Source: Fulvia fulva
Taxonomy: Eukaryota; Ascomycota; Dothideomycetes; Mycosphaerellales; Mycosphaerellaceae
Direction of reading: 5' to 3'
NCBI RefSeq assembly: GCF_020509005.1
Contig: NC_063023.1
Location: 496,001 to 560,000, forward strand
DNA length: 64,000 bases
Position numbers and translations under genes: made by a program. The notes below the pieces were generated by a model. The model had not been told where the DNA came from. It was given only the letters and a program-made list of their open reading frames with translations, and did not search any database. Of this stretch, positions 11,432 to 21,676 are shown in pieces; positions within the stretch are counted from its first letter, which is position 1, and each line of letters begins with the position of its first letter.

Positions 11432-13546
11432 ATGGCCGACGAAAGCTCACCTCCAGACTGGGTCCGCGCTCTCAAGCCGGCCGGACCACAAGGCTCAGAG
11501 ATCCTCAAGCAGGAACGTGCCGCTTCGAACGTCAACGTCGATCAATTGACATCGTTCCTCTTCGGCAAGGAAGCACTGGACCGCAAGCGAGATGTGCTCA
11601 AGATCTTGCAAGGCGAGCCAATCTTCGAGAAGAGCCAGGACTACTTCGAGGGCCGCTTCGAGAAGTTTGAAAGAGCTCTGGGACGGGCAAAGAAGCTCAG
11701 ACAGCTGACCGTCAAGCACAACTGGTCGCAGGAGGAGTCCCGAGTCGCCAATGACTTGATCAGCGAGCCTCTCCCATATGGCCTTCACGAGGGCATGTAC
11801 CTGAAGACACTGCGGGACCAGGGTACTCCAGAGCAACACGAGAAGTTCTTGAAGCCAGCTGAGGCATACCAGCATATTGGATGTTATGCGCAGACCGAGT
11901 TGGGTCATGGAAGTAACGTGCGAGGTCTGGAGACACTTGCCATCTGGAACAAGGAGGATCAGACTTTCACTATCCACTCCCCTCACCTCACTTCGTCGAA
12001 GTGGTGGATCGGATCGTTGGGTAAGACGGCCAACCATGCCTCTGTCATGGCACAGCTCATTATCGATGGCAAGCCGTATGGACCACATCCTTTCGTTGTG
12101 CAGATTAGAGATTTGAAGACACACAAGCTTCTGCCGAATGTCTACGCTGGAGACATTGGTCCAAAGTTCGGTTACAACACCATGGACAACGGTTTCTTAC
12201 TTTTCAACAAGGTCAAGATCCCACACGGCAACATGTTGGCCAGATACTCAGCAGTCGACCCAAAGACGAACAAGTACATCAAGCCGTCCTCACCAACATT
12301 GGTCTACGGCACTCTCACCTGGGTCCGAAGCACCATCGTTCTACAGTCCGGTAGTGTTCTTGCCCGCGGTGTAACCATCGCGACTCGATACCTCGCCGTC
12401 CGCCGACAGTTCCAAGATCGTGATGCTCCAGAATGGCAGAAGGGTGAGAACCAAACACTCAACTACACTATGGTCCAAATCCGTCTCCTCCCACTCCTCG
12501 CAACCTGCTTCGCCCTGCACTACACAGGCAAGGGCATGATGGCACTCTATGAAGCCAACCAAAAGAAGATGTCCGCCAGCAAGAGAAGCGTAGGCCAAGA
12601 ACAAACGATCCGCGGCGCCGGACCAGAAGAGACACAATCCGGCAGCGACCTCCTCGCCGACCTCCACGGCACATCCTGCGGCCTCAAATCCCTCTGCTCC
12701 CACACCGCCGTCGAAGGCCTCGAGATGTGCCGTCGCGCAATGGGTGGCCACGGCTACTCCGCCTTCTCCGGCGTCGGACACTGGTTCCTCGACTACGCTC
12801 CCACCGCCACATGGGAGGGTGACAATTACATGCTAACCCAGCAAGTCGCCCGCTACCTCCTCAAGTCCGCCCGCACAGTCCTCAAAGGCAACGAGCCCAA
12901 CAATGACACAACCGAAATTCTCGCCTACTACCTCAAGCGCCAAGACGTCGGCGCCGCATTCGACATTCTCGGCAAGGACGAGGACATCGTCGCCGCATAC
13001 GCTTGGAGGTCCGCATACTTCACCTTCGAAGCCCTGAAGCAGAGAGACGAACTCAAGCAGAGCTGGAACAGCCTCCTCGTCCAATTCTGGAAACTCAGCA
13101 GAGCGCACTCCCAATACCTCGTTGTCAAGAACTTCTACGAAACAATCCACTCCAACGAAATCAGCCAAGAACTCGACCCCGAAACGCTGGCCCTCCAACA
13201 CAAACTCTTCCGCCTCTACTCCCTCTACACCCTCGAGTCCGAATCCAGCGAGTTTTTCACCTCCTCCGCCTGCACAGTAGCGCAGATCCGGCTCGCGCGG
13301 ACGAGGGCGGTGATGCAGCTTCTTGAGGAGATCCGACCTCATGCTATTCGGTTGGTCGATAGTTGGGATTTCCCGGATTGGCAGCTGAATTCGAGTTTGG
13401 GGCGGTATGATGGGAAGGTTTATGAGGATATGTTTTATAGGGCGAGTGAGTTGAATCCGTTGAACAAGGTGATGGCGGACCCGTACCCGGATAGTGCGGT
13501 GTTGTTTAAGGGGAGGGAGAACCCGCAGTTGAAGGGGAAGCTCTGA
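11432..13546 (+). CDS. POX1: Acyl-coenzyme A oxidase, peroxisomal
   Basis: This is the first enzyme of peroxisomal beta-oxidation. It oxidises acyl-CoA to trans-2-enoyl-CoA using FAD and passes electrons to oxygen, giving H2O2. The protein is 704 residues, the normal family length, with no introns. The acyl-CoA oxidase N-terminal helical domain covers about 25-140. The FAD/acyl-CoA middle domain has CYAQTELGHGSN at about 150, GPKFGYNTMDNG at about 244 and RYLAVRRQF. The C-terminal domain carries GGHGYSAFSG and TWEGDN near 460, whose Glu is the expected catalytic base. I chose the ATG at 11432 (MADESSPPDW) over an in-frame ATG at 11360, because the extra 24 residues look like leader sequence. 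The C-terminus ends GKL, which only loosely fits a type 1 peroxisomal signal. Codon use shifts towards G/T-ending triplets in the last 250 bases. Confidence 0.93.
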   Translation: MADESSPPDWVRALKPAGPQGSEILKQERAASNVNVDQLTSFLFGKEALDRKRDVLKILQGEPIFEKSQDYFEGRFEKFERALGRAKKLRQLTVKHNWSQEESRVANDLISEPLPYGLHEGMYLKTLRDQGTPEQHEKFLKPAEAYQHIGCYAQTELGHGSNVRGLETLAIWNKEDQTFTIHSPHLTSSKWWIGSLGKTANHASVMAQLIIDGKPYGPHPFVVQIRDLKTHKLLPNVYAGDIGPKFGYNTMDNGFLLFNKVKIPHGNMLARYSAVDPKTNKYIKPSSPTLVYGTLTWVRSTIVLQSGSVLARGVTIATRYLAVRRQFQDRDAPEWQKGENQTLNYTMVQIRLLPLLATCFALHYTGKGMMALYEANQKKMSASKRSVGQEQTIRGAGPEETQSGSDLLADLHGTSCGLKSLCSHTAVEGLEMCRRAMGGHGYSAFSGVGHWFLDYAPTATWEGDNYMLTQQVARYLLKSARTVLKGNEPNNDTTEILAYYLKRQDVGAAFDILGKDEDIVAAYAWRSAYFTFEALKQRDELKQSWNSLLVQFWKLSRAHSQYLVVKNFYETIHSNEISQELDPETLALQHKLFRLYSLYTLESESSEFFTSSACTVAQIRLARTRAVMQLLEEIRPHAIRLVDSWDFPDWQLNSSLGRYDGKVYEDMFYRASELNPLNKVMADPYPDSAVLFKGRENPQLKGKL

Positions 13547-14279
13547 GAGGTATGATTGATGGGGGAGTATTGTTATGGTTTGGCGTTTTGGTGTATATAG
13601 GTAGCTGGAGCTACACATAAACCGGAGGATATGTACATATCTACAGCATTTCAATCAATCCTCTCACACACATTCTTCTTCCCTCCTTTCCCCCGGATAG
13701 AACCACAGCACACGACCCCCAAGTCCAACCCCAACATCAAAAGAATGATAGCAACGCCATGGCGAAAGGAACAACCATCTTTGGAGGAATCGCGAGCGAG
13801 CAGGAATATCCGCCGCACAACGGGGTCTCTCGTCGAGCGGAAGGTCTGGCATGCCACAAATTATTGACTCGTACGCCTAGTCAAACATGATTCTGATTCA
13901 GCGCCTTAGTTGCGACCAAGCCATTCTGCCAAAGATGGGTGTCCAAGGGAGGGACGGCGGAGGGGGGTTATAGAGGTTGGGTGGGAGTGGGAAGGGGAGT
14001 GGGAGGTCCTCAAGTCTCGTTGACAGCATGGTATGGTCGGATCACATACAAATACAATCGCACCACATTCTCCATGAAAGCCTCACGATTCCACCCTCCC
14101 ATATCTCCGATCAGTACACTTACGGCACACCACCATCCTTCTGATCATCATCTACCGCAGACCCGATCGATTCACACCGCCAATCACAACTTCGCCAGCT
14201 CCACCCGCGCCCACTCAAACACCACCTTACCCAACGTCGCAATCACATCCCACGTCCCCGGAGGGCGCCCCTACATCTG
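13547..14279. other. Convergent intergenic region, no gene seen
   Basis: This region lies between POX1 (+) and the F-box-like gene (-). Open frames on both strands are short, overlapping and low-complexity. I see no supported gene, repeat or RNA here; it presumably holds both 3' UTRs. Confidence 0.5.
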
Positions 14280-14741
14280 CTACTCCCACTCCCTCACCAG
14301 AACCCCATCCTCCAACAACTGCTTCCTCGTCGCGCCCAGCATTCTCTTCAACTCTTTCGCAGCAGCAAGCTGTGCATGAGCCTTGGCATGCAGCGTAGCT
14401 TTCTCAGCTTGCGTTGTGGCTTGTGGAAGGCTTGATTGACGAGTTCGACGTACTTGAGCTGCACGCAGGTCTGTACGAGTCGTTTCGTACAGACCGGCGT
14501 AAATTGGTTGAGCGGCGAGGAGCGTATCTGGGTGCAGACACTGAGAGGGAAGGGGGGGGGTGAGGTTGACGAGGGTGAAGTGGTGGGAGGAGATGTATTG
14601 TTTGTAGACTTGGAGGCAGAGTTCTGGGGGGAGGGAGAAGAAGGGGCTAGGTTTCTTCTCCTTGGGGGGATGGGGTGTGGTGGATGGTGTGGACATCACT
14701 GTTGATGAGGTGGCTGTTGATGTGAAAATGAGTTGGTCCAT
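14280..14741 (-). CDS. Small F-box-like protein
   Basis: A 153-residue protein is read from the ATG at 14741 (MDQLIFTSTATSS). It has a Ser/Thr/Pro-rich N-terminus, then FFSLPPELCLQVYKQYISSHHF at about 44-65, which matches the LPxELRxxIY core of fungal F-box/2EXR-like proteins, and an Ala/Lys-rich helical C-terminus. In-frame ATGs further upstream would add 89 low-complexity residues and are less likely. Such proteins usually recruit substrates to SCF ubiquitin ligases when a true F-box is present; that role is inference here. It resembles in size and layout the broken gene at 31384-31868, and a longer related family lies at 48-53 kb. Confidence 0.6.
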   Translation of the reverse strand: MDQLIFTSTATSSTVMSTPSTTPHPPKEKKPSPFFSLPPELCLQVYKQYISSHHFTLVNLTPPLPSQCLHPDTLLAAQPIYAGLYETTRTDLRAAQVRRTRQSSLPQATTQAEKATLHAKAHAQLAAAKELKRMLGATRKQLLEDGVLVREWE

Positions 14742-15291
14742 GGTGTTGGGGCGGGTTTGGTGGCGATCTTGGTGGAGCTGGTGGTGGAGATTGATGCCGC
14801 TTATATGATGAAGAGACAGCTGTGCGTCGCGGGTGAAGTGTTGTGAGAGCGAGGGACCAAGATTGTGAATGGTCGAGATGTGTTGTGGGCTCGTGGCTGT
14901 TGCGGTGTAAACCAGTGAATGCTTCAGGTCGGGTATTGTGCAAGACCGCATTCGGATGCGTCTTGCGCGCAGTCGAGGGTGTATGGGAGCAGATGCGAGT
15001 GACGGCACAGCAGTCAGCGAGGACTCGATATTGGCCTCACGGATCGTGCTGACCTACGCAGTGTATCAACAACAGTGTCCCACTACATGTTGTCCATCGC
15101 ATGACTTGACTTACCGGTCTCGGTAGTCATAATCCGTAGCTCAGTGACCGTCGATGAAATAGTAGTGTATAACAAGATGAAGAAGAGAAAGTTCTGGTGT
15201 TTCAAAGCTCGATACGAAACTATGATTTACAAATTATCATTACTCCACGTCATGAATAAAGTCTCATAACCTCATCTCTCACAAAGACCAT
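14742..15291. other. Intergenic region between two minus-strand genes
   Basis: About 550 bases hold the promoter side of the F-box-like gene and the 3' side of the CHRD gene. Several open frames cross it, but none has a recognisable domain or codon pattern. Confidence 0.45.
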
Positions 15292-15933
15292 CTATGCAAG
15301 CTGACCACGAACGGCACCTGGCACAGCCTTATCAGTGTGCACATCAGCGAAGAAACCCGCTGGGTTCGCCTCAATCTGCTTAACATGGAAGCCAAAACCA
15401 GTATCAATGCCCGATATGTTGACACCAGTCTGGAACGGCGCGGACAAGCATCCGATCGAGAGACGGTCCTCCGACTTGCCCTCGTACGCTGGGTTGGGGA
15501 AAGCAATACGTGGTGGGCCAGAGGCGCCACGGGCAGCCTCGTGGATGTGAGTGGCGGTGTCGGCTGGGGAGGAGTAGTTGGCGTTGCCGAAGTTGCTGAG
15601 GCGGATCTTGTAGCAGATGAAGTTCTTCTTGCTGTTGAGGGCTAGCTCGTAGTAGCCGCAGGCGCCTTCCTGGCCGCCGGTTGGGGTGGTGCCGTTGCGG
15701 ACCTGGTCGGGAGTGGCCTTGACCTTGAAGACGGAGGTGAATTGGTCGTACTGAGGAGGGGTGTTAGTAGGGTCCTGGGGTGGAGAGTCGAGGCTGATGG
15801 TTACCTTCTCGCCGTCCCACTTCACGCCGTTGTCACTCCACTTGTTCTTGTCGCTCCATTTGCCGTAGTGAGCCTCTGGGGCAGCGAGGCCGACTGCGGC
15901 GAAAAGGGAAAGGGCGACGACTGATGCCTTCAT
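15292..15933 (-). CDS. Secreted CHRD-domain protein
   Basis: A 213-residue protein starts at the ATG at 15933 (MKASVVALSLFAAVGLAAPE), which gives a clear cleavable signal peptide ending near Ala-Pro-Glu. An upstream in-frame ATG (16044) would bury this signal and is rejected. A CHRD (chordin) domain covers about 85-213: YYELALNSKKNFICYKI, then a THIHEAARGASGPP block with the conserved His-x-His, and the C-terminal FFADVHTDKAVPGAVRGQL. Four Cys residues in the mature part could pair. CHRD proteins are common in fungal secretomes, but their function is mostly unknown. Extracellular or cell-wall location is inferred from the signal peptide. Confidence 0.85.
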   Translation of the reverse strand: MKASVVALSLFAAVGLAAPEAHYGKWSDKNKWSDNGVKWDGEKVTISLDSPPQDPTNTPPQYDQFTSVFKVKATPDQVRNGTTPTGGQEGACGYYELALNSKKNFICYKIRLSNFGNANYSSPADTATHIHEAARGASGPPRIAFPNPAYEGKSEDRLSIGCLSAPFQTGVNISGIDTGFGFHVKQIEANPAGFFADVHTDKAVPGAVRGQLA

Positions 15934-17831
15934 GTTGACTGTAGAATTGTTGCTTGAGAGTTGTTGTTTAGCGAATGTCCAATGGTGTGATGTTCGACGG
16001 GTTGGATGCTGTGTAACAAGGAAGTGTTGGAAACAGGAGATCAAGGGTACTTATGTGTCTGAGCACAGTCCACGATTCGCGATCGCTTTGCACCTACCAT
16101 GTACCCGGTCACTCAAGGAATGCTCCATGTCTAGGCATACCAAGAGCTATGACGATCGTCGCCGCGTACATTCCATTTGGCATTGCCCAGCCTATACTGC
16201 GGAAAGCAAATGAACCCGGAGAGGCAGAAGCTTGAGCTCCTGGAAGCCCAGTCCAGGCGGAGTGACCATGGTACCGAATGGGCGAGCATACACTCGGGCG
16301 TGTTGGCACGCTGGGCATTCGTTCTTCTGGTTAGTATACCAACGGTAAGCCAGCCGAACAGAAGGTCTTCTGCGCAGTATGCATGATTGCAGGATGGTGC
16401 CGCAGAGCAAGAGCTCGTCAGACAGGTAGGTTCGAGGCGCAGCTGGTGCAAGTCATAAAGAACGTGGGCGTGGCGCCATTGGCGATGCTAGGCAGGTGGT
16501 GGGCCGATGGGTGCTAAGCACTGGGCACCTAGATCTGGCCAGTGGCAGTCCTGTCAAACTCAGTAAGCAGCTCAAATAGGTAATGAAACTTGGCAATAAG
16601 GACAAACTTTTATGCTAAAGAGTCAAGCATGTCACTGCTGTCTTGGTAGGTCAGAGCTAGAACGTCCTCTGCACGTGCGGCAACGCGGGTACTGACAGCA
16701 TAGACCGTCTTGTCCTCGCGCTAGCAGGATCCAGGGCTCTCTTGGCAGCAGAAACACCAAGCCAAGAGAGCTCGCGATGCTCTGTTGGTTGACGCAAGGT
16801 CGACGGTCAACATGAGACTTTGTCGTAAAAGCGGTTCCAAGAGGATGCGCGTGAACATAATGCCAAGGTGGTGGAATCGTAGCCTGCAGTGGTGCTTTGC
16901 AGCTTCGTAGAGGCGACCAGTCGCCAAGAGCACAGCATGGCTGGCCGCAATATCAAAACGCCTCTGGGCTGTTGAGAAGACTGTTGTGTCGCCGCGGATC
17001 GAAGAATGCAACACCACGACTGTGAGGAATGCAGTGGCCATAGAGGTCCCGTATCAACAGTGAGACGCCCATGTTGTTGGCAACGGTCAAGGGGCAGATT
17101 AAAAGGACTTCACATCGGCGCTCGGCTGGAGGAAATCAGCTACGGTGAGCCTTGGGCGTAAATTTCTGGGCAGGAGAGCATTCTCGTTGTTCCAGTGCCC
17201 GCGGATGTCTGAGGTCAATACACGTATCGAGGTGTTCCGCGGGGTGGCGTACCAAAGGTTCTGTAGAGTGTGTCGTAGCAGTGCGTGGCATGCGCATGGC
17301 GACACGCCGTCTGGATGATTTGGGAGTGTGTGTGTGTTCTGGTGGGTGACGATGATGCTGGTGCCACCGTGGCCAAGCTTGCCGTCGATGTTGGCATTTC
17401 TCAATGGAAGCAGCCGTACCAAGTCGAGGCGCACAACAGCCAAGCACCGATCGTCGCAAAAAACGCGAGCGGTCGCACGCGACCAGAGATGTGATCCGTG
17501 GCTGCCGTGGAGCCCTCGCAATGACACGAGAATGCATGGGTTTGGCTAGATGTGGTGAGATGTACATGTTGACGCTGTCAATGTCACACGTAAGCGATCG
17601 AGGTGAAGAGGTAAAGTCGAAGTCACGACGACAGAAACACGATCGCCGCCAAGACTCTGGTGGGGAATCCCTGCCACCTTCCTTCCGATCCGGCCAAGAA
17701 CATCATCCTTCACAACAACCATCATGTGTTCCAACACCCTTGGCAGCATCGTGCAGTCGTGTCCGTGAGTGGCGACTGCATCATGAAGCTGTGAGGCCAG
17801 TCATACACACATTGGAAGCATTCTTGGCGAG
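15934..17831. other. 1.9-kb intergenic region, no gene supported
   Basis: This is the divergent region between the CHRD gene (-) and GPI10 (+). Many short frames occur on both strands (up to about 150 codons), but their translations are Arg/Ser/His-rich, overlap one another and show no domain, signal peptide or splice pattern. Composition is normal, not RIP-like. It should hold both promoters; I cannot place elements. Confidence 0.5.
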
Positions 17832-19664
17832 ATGGCTCAAGATGGCAGGAGGCAAGCACCTCTTCTGAGGACGCGCAGCAACAATGGCGAGTTGCAGGCG
17901 ATTGTGTTTGCAGGTCTACTGGCCTACAGACTGGTCAACTCGCGCTATGTGGACACCTTCTTCCAGCCGGATGAGTACTTTCAGGCCTTGGAGCCGGCCT
18001 GGCGGAGCGCCTTTGGACCAGATGCCGGTGCATGGATTACGTGGGAGTGGAAGGAAGGACTGAGAACATCGGTCCACCCTTTGATATTCAGCCTTGTATA
18101 CCGAGTGGCAGACTGGGCTTGCAGCGTGTTCGCCGTCACACCCAACACACGAGCGGATGTTCTGGTAGCCGCACCCGGAGTCTTACAGGCCGTCTTTGCT
18201 GCCATTCTGGACCTCTTCACCTGGAGAACCGCTGCAAGGGTATATGGAGACGACCATGCTGCCAGTCCTGCAACTCTGATCCTGACAGTCATCAGTCCGT
18301 GGCAATGGTTCTGCTCGGTGCGCACTTTCTCAAACTCGCTGGAGGCGACTTTGACTGCCGCTGCTGTGCATTACTTCCCGTGGAACTGGTTTCTGGAGGT
18401 CAACAAGCAAGCTAAATCGACCTCACTGCAGCCTGAATCGCCATCATCTAGTGATGGATCGGCACATGAGAGCGTGAGGCCGCCTGCCAGTTTGCATGTC
18501 TCTTTGGTGTTCGCAGCGACAGCATTCTACCTTCGGCCTACGAACATCATCATATGGGCTGCTATTAGTGTTGCAATACTTGGTAGCACACGCAACCTGA
18601 TGAAAGCTGTCACACTTGCCTTGTGCGCTGCCTTGAACGGCGCGGCTATTGTAATAGTGTTCGCACTCAGCGACTTCTATTTCTACGGCGAGTGGACTTT
18701 CCCACCCTTTCGTTTCTTGTACCTCAACCTTTTCCAGTCCCTCGCGATCTTCTACGGCAGCAACAGGATCGACTACTACTTCACGGAAGGTCTGCCGCTA
18801 CTGCTGACGACAGCGCTACCCTTCGCAGGAATAGGGCTGTGGCGTAGCGTTGTGGCAGGTAAAGCAAATCCAAAGCAGAACCAGATCGAGCGACAGACTA
18901 GGTTCATCTTTGCATTTGCGGCTCTCTTGACCATCTTGGTGCTGTCGGCGATAGCACATAAGGAAATGCGCTTCATCTACCCACTACTGCCGCTACTGCA
19001 TGTACTGGCTGCTAAGCCTTTTGCAAGCTTCTTTGCACCCCTACCCATCCCGAAAACTCGGCTTCGACAGGTACTCCTAGCTGGACTGCTAGCGGGTAAC
19101 ATCTACATCGCGACTTACGTGAGCACGACGCACCAACGGGGTGTGGTAGATGTTGTTCACTACCTGCGTCACCGCCAGGAGGCATGGTTTGAAGCTGTTT
19201 CACAGGACGACAGCCAGGGTGTCACCGAGAGTGCCAATATCACGGTCGGCTTTCTGATGCCCTGCCACAGCACGCCTTGGCGGAGCCACTTTGTCTATCC
19301 TGAGATCACTGCATGGGCCTTGACGTGCGAGCCTCCATTGAACATGTCGCCAGATCAACGGGCGAATTACCTGGACGAGGCGGATGTGTTCTACAATGAT
19401 CCAGCTGCCTGGCTTAAATACAACATGGGGGATCGAAACACTGTCGCCACCACTGAAGGCTCTGTCACGCGCTCAAGCACACGAAACGACGAAGGCTTAC
19501 GGAAGTGGCCGCACTATCTGGTATTCTTCGAGCATCTTGAGCCTACGATCAAGGCATTTCTGGCAGGGAACAGGTACAAGGAGTGCCGAAAGTTCTTCAA
19601 TACGCACTGGATCGACGATGGGAGGCGAAAGGGAGACGTGATTGTTTGGTGCATCAGGAGATAG
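17832..19664 (+). CDS. GPI10: GPI mannosyltransferase 3 (glycosyltransferase family 22)
   Basis: In the ER membrane this enzyme adds the third, alpha-1,2-linked mannose to the GPI anchor precursor from dolichol-phosphate-mannose. The protein is 610 residues with many hydrophobic membrane segments. The family signature is at the N-terminus: YVDTFFQPDEYFQALEPAW (about 40-58), with the Asp-Glu pair of the first luminal loop, followed by TWEWKEGLRTSVHP. The segment IAHKEMRFIYPLLPLLHVLA (about 376-395) matches the conserved HKExRF motif of GT22 enzymes. The C-terminus (RKFFNTHWIDDGRRKGDVIVW) is typical of PIG-B/Gpi10. One uninterrupted exon. ALG9 or ALG12 are the closest alternatives, but the C-terminal block favours GPI10. 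Confidence 0.88.
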   Translation: MAQDGRRQAPLLRTRSNNGELQAIVFAGLLAYRLVNSRYVDTFFQPDEYFQALEPAWRSAFGPDAGAWITWEWKEGLRTSVHPLIFSLVYRVADWACSVFAVTPNTRADVLVAAPGVLQAVFAAILDLFTWRTAARVYGDDHAASPATLILTVISPWQWFCSVRTFSNSLEATLTAAAVHYFPWNWFLEVNKQAKSTSLQPESPSSSDGSAHESVRPPASLHVSLVFAATAFYLRPTNIIIWAAISVAILGSTRNLMKAVTLALCAALNGAAIVIVFALSDFYFYGEWTFPPFRFLYLNLFQSLAIFYGSNRIDYYFTEGLPLLLTTALPFAGIGLWRSVVAGKANPKQNQIERQTRFIFAFAALLTILVLSAIAHKEMRFIYPLLPLLHVLAAKPFASFFAPLPIPKTRLRQVLLAGLLAGNIYIATYVSTTHQRGVVDVVHYLRHRQEAWFEAVSQDDSQGVTESANITVGFLMPCHSTPWRSHFVYPEITAWALTCEPPLNMSPDQRANYLDEADVFYNDPAAWLKYNMGDRNTVATTEGSVTRSSTRNDEGLRKWPHYLVFFEHLEPTIKAFLAGNRYKECRKFFNTHWIDDGRRKGDVIVWCIRR

Positions 19665-19975
19665 TTGGAAGGTCCAAGATCCATCTTGTTGGTTTGCTAC
19701 TGGATGAAGTAATAAGATCATAGCCATTTGAAGCACATACTTCTGCACAACAAAGTGTGGCTATGGCATCGATGCACTATCCGACATGTGAAAATGCTAC
19801 AAGGCATGCGTAACTACCGCGTCGGCACGTGCAACGGATCCCGAGGTGGCTGGAGTATAATGCGGGGGGTTTCCCAGACTTTCCGATCTCTCGAACAACA
19901 ACTCCTCGCGTCTTTCCTCTCATCAGACCTCCGAAACTTGCTTCAGCTGATCAATAGAACCGACTACTAAAGACC
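19665..19975. promoter_or_regulatory. GPI10 3' / zinc-finger gene 5' region
   Basis: These 311 bases separate two genes on the same strand. A short run of G residues near 19864-19870, following a TATAAT-like stretch, lies about 110 bases before the next start and may be part of the promoter. That is a guess from composition and position only. Confidence 0.3.
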
Positions 19976-21256
19976 ATGGAGCCCGTCAGTGATCCAGACG
20001 GCGCAGTCGAGCCCGCGGCGGAACCAAAGTGGCAATGCGAGCATTGTCCGAAGGCCTTTACTCGTCGCGAACATTACAAACGACATTTACTACTTCACTC
20101 CGGAACACGCCCATTCGCATGCCCAGGATGCCCAAAGACTTTCTATCGCAAAGACATGCTTCAAAGACACCTACCAAGCCATGGACTTACTCGTACAGAC
20201 GGTATGGCGGCAGGCAGTCGCATTCGGACCAGTAAGGCATGCCACGAATGCCGGAGTCGTAAGACGGCATGCGATGGCGAGACTCCTTGTTGGCGGTGTA
20301 AGCGAGGAGGAGTCAATTGTGTCTATGGACCGCTTCCGCCGGCGAATGAAGAATCTCATGCGATCGCTGCTCTTATGCAAGCACCGTCCATGTTTGGTGG
20401 AGCCGAGGAGCGAGCTGAAGGTGAGGTTGTTGATGTCGACAATAGATCGCCTGGAAGTACGCGTCAGACGGTACCTTTAGGAGTTTCATCCTTTACACCA
20501 GCCAATGCGCCGTCCTTTACGCCTGCGAACGCGCCACCTAGTCAAGCAGATGCGCCTGCAAGCGGCGGGTACACTACTGCCAGGAACCACTTTCGCGTCC
20601 TGCGTGCGTGTCAAGGTTGTGCAAAATCAAAGATGGGGTGTGATGGACAGGCTCCGTGTACCAGATGTCAGCAAAGGAGGATTCCGTGTATTCAGCAGCT
20701 TCCGAAGGCCGCGAGGCGTCGACAACAAGCAGAACAGCCAGCGGAACAGCCAGCAGACCAGCCAGCAGCAGCGCCTTCGGATGCTCAACCTCAGCTACAA
20801 CTTCAATCACCATCCCTACCCCAAGCGCCATATCAGCCCCAACCTCAACAAACAGCAACTTACAAGACCGTGGTGCCCGACCACATGAAGACCGTCCTCA
20901 CTGTTGCCAGCTCCAGCGAGCAGAACACCAGCCTCACCACGCGGGACGTCGAGCTCTTACTCAAAGCGTATCGATGCATGAGACAGGAGATCTCCGTCGA
21001 TTATGCAGAGCTTGCTAGACTAGCTCACCTCAAAGATTCAGATTCAGCCAAAGCTTCTTGGCATAACCTGAAGAAGAAGATTGATGGTGTTGGTAAACGT
21101 GCTGTGGTAGTCAAGGCGGTCACCGCTAGAAGGAGTGTGGCTCAGCTTCCACAGCAAGGATCAGAGGTGTCGCAAGCGGCTGCGCCGTCGATGCCAGAAG
21201 CTCAGCCGGGCCAGGAGGCAGTGCCGGAGGTGGATATGGTTGGGAATGCAGCATGA
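19976..21256 (+). CDS. Zinc-finger regulator with two C2H2 fingers and two Zn2Cys6 clusters
   Basis: The protein is 426 residues, with no intron. Two C2H2 fingers come first (Cys21/Cys24/His37/His41 and Cys49/Cys52/His65/His69). A Zn2Cys6 binuclear cluster follows (Cys89, 92, 99, 105, 108, 115), then a linker with a repeated FTPANAP phrase. A second Zn2Cys6 cluster has the same CX2CX6CX5CX2CX6C spacing (Cys212, 215, 222, 228, 231, 238). A Gln/Pro-rich tract lies at about 247-295. The C-terminal helical segment (TTRDVELLLKAYRCMRQEISVDYAELA...) resembles the small domain many fungal proteins use for nuclear or DNA roles. It is probably a nuclear DNA-binding regulator. No fungal-specific transcription factor middle homology domain is visible, and target genes cannot be inferred. 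C2H2 plus one Zn2Cys6 is a known fungal combination; a second complete cluster is unusual. Confidence 0.85.
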   Translation: MEPVSDPDGAVEPAAEPKWQCEHCPKAFTRREHYKRHLLLHSGTRPFACPGCPKTFYRKDMLQRHLPSHGLTRTDGMAAGSRIRTSKACHECRSRKTACDGETPCWRCKRGGVNCVYGPLPPANEESHAIAALMQAPSMFGGAEERAEGEVVDVDNRSPGSTRQTVPLGVSSFTPANAPSFTPANAPPSQADAPASGGYTTARNHFRVLRACQGCAKSKMGCDGQAPCTRCQQRRIPCIQQLPKAARRRQQAEQPAEQPADQPAAAPSDAQPQLQLQSPSLPQAPYQPQPQQTATYKTVVPDHMKTVLTVASSSEQNTSLTTRDVELLLKAYRCMRQEISVDYAELARLAHLKDSDSAKASWHNLKKKIDGVGKRAVVVKAVTARRSVAQLPQQGSEVSQAAAPSMPEAQPGQEAVPEVDMVGNAA

Positions 21257-21676
21257 GCTGAGTGCGAACCAGCATAGAATCTAACGGTGGCGCTGTTCAG
21301 TGTGAAGAAGTCTTACTGCAAGGCTTAAGAGAGCACGCCTCCCTCGAGTGGATCTTGTCATACGGTCTATCCCCTGCTATGGGCGGATCGAGGACACATC
21401 GCTGAGGCTCAGCAGGAGACAGGACTGCTCATTACCCTCTCTCGACAGAACGTAGTTTCGGAATCATGCTTAGATCCTGATAATGGCATCTTTTTCGCCA
21501 CGCAAGGAGGGCGTAATCATGAACGAGAACAGTTCTGAAGCCGCCTAGAAATCTTGGCAGTGCTCAATTCTTGTTGTGCGTGGACTGCTGTACCACCAGG
21601 GCATTTGGAGCCACACACATACTTGAGCTCGCCCCAGGCTTCGAAGCGCTCGGCGCTGTATCCTTCGTATGTATGG
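21257..21676. other. Intergenic region, nothing recognised
   Basis: About 420 bases follow the zinc-finger gene. There is no open frame with credible protein features on either strand and no repeat. Confidence 0.45.

Noticed and set aside
11495..13654. Long open frames antisense to and out of phase with POX1 (for example 11495-12124 -, 12341-12781 -, 12833-13654 -)
   Set aside because: They mirror the codon bias of the acyl-CoA oxidase gene, have no domain character and no splice structure.
16721..17868. Several open frames of 60-154 codons before GPI10
   Set aside because: They overlap each other on both strands and read as Arg/His/Ser-rich noise without motifs or signal peptides.
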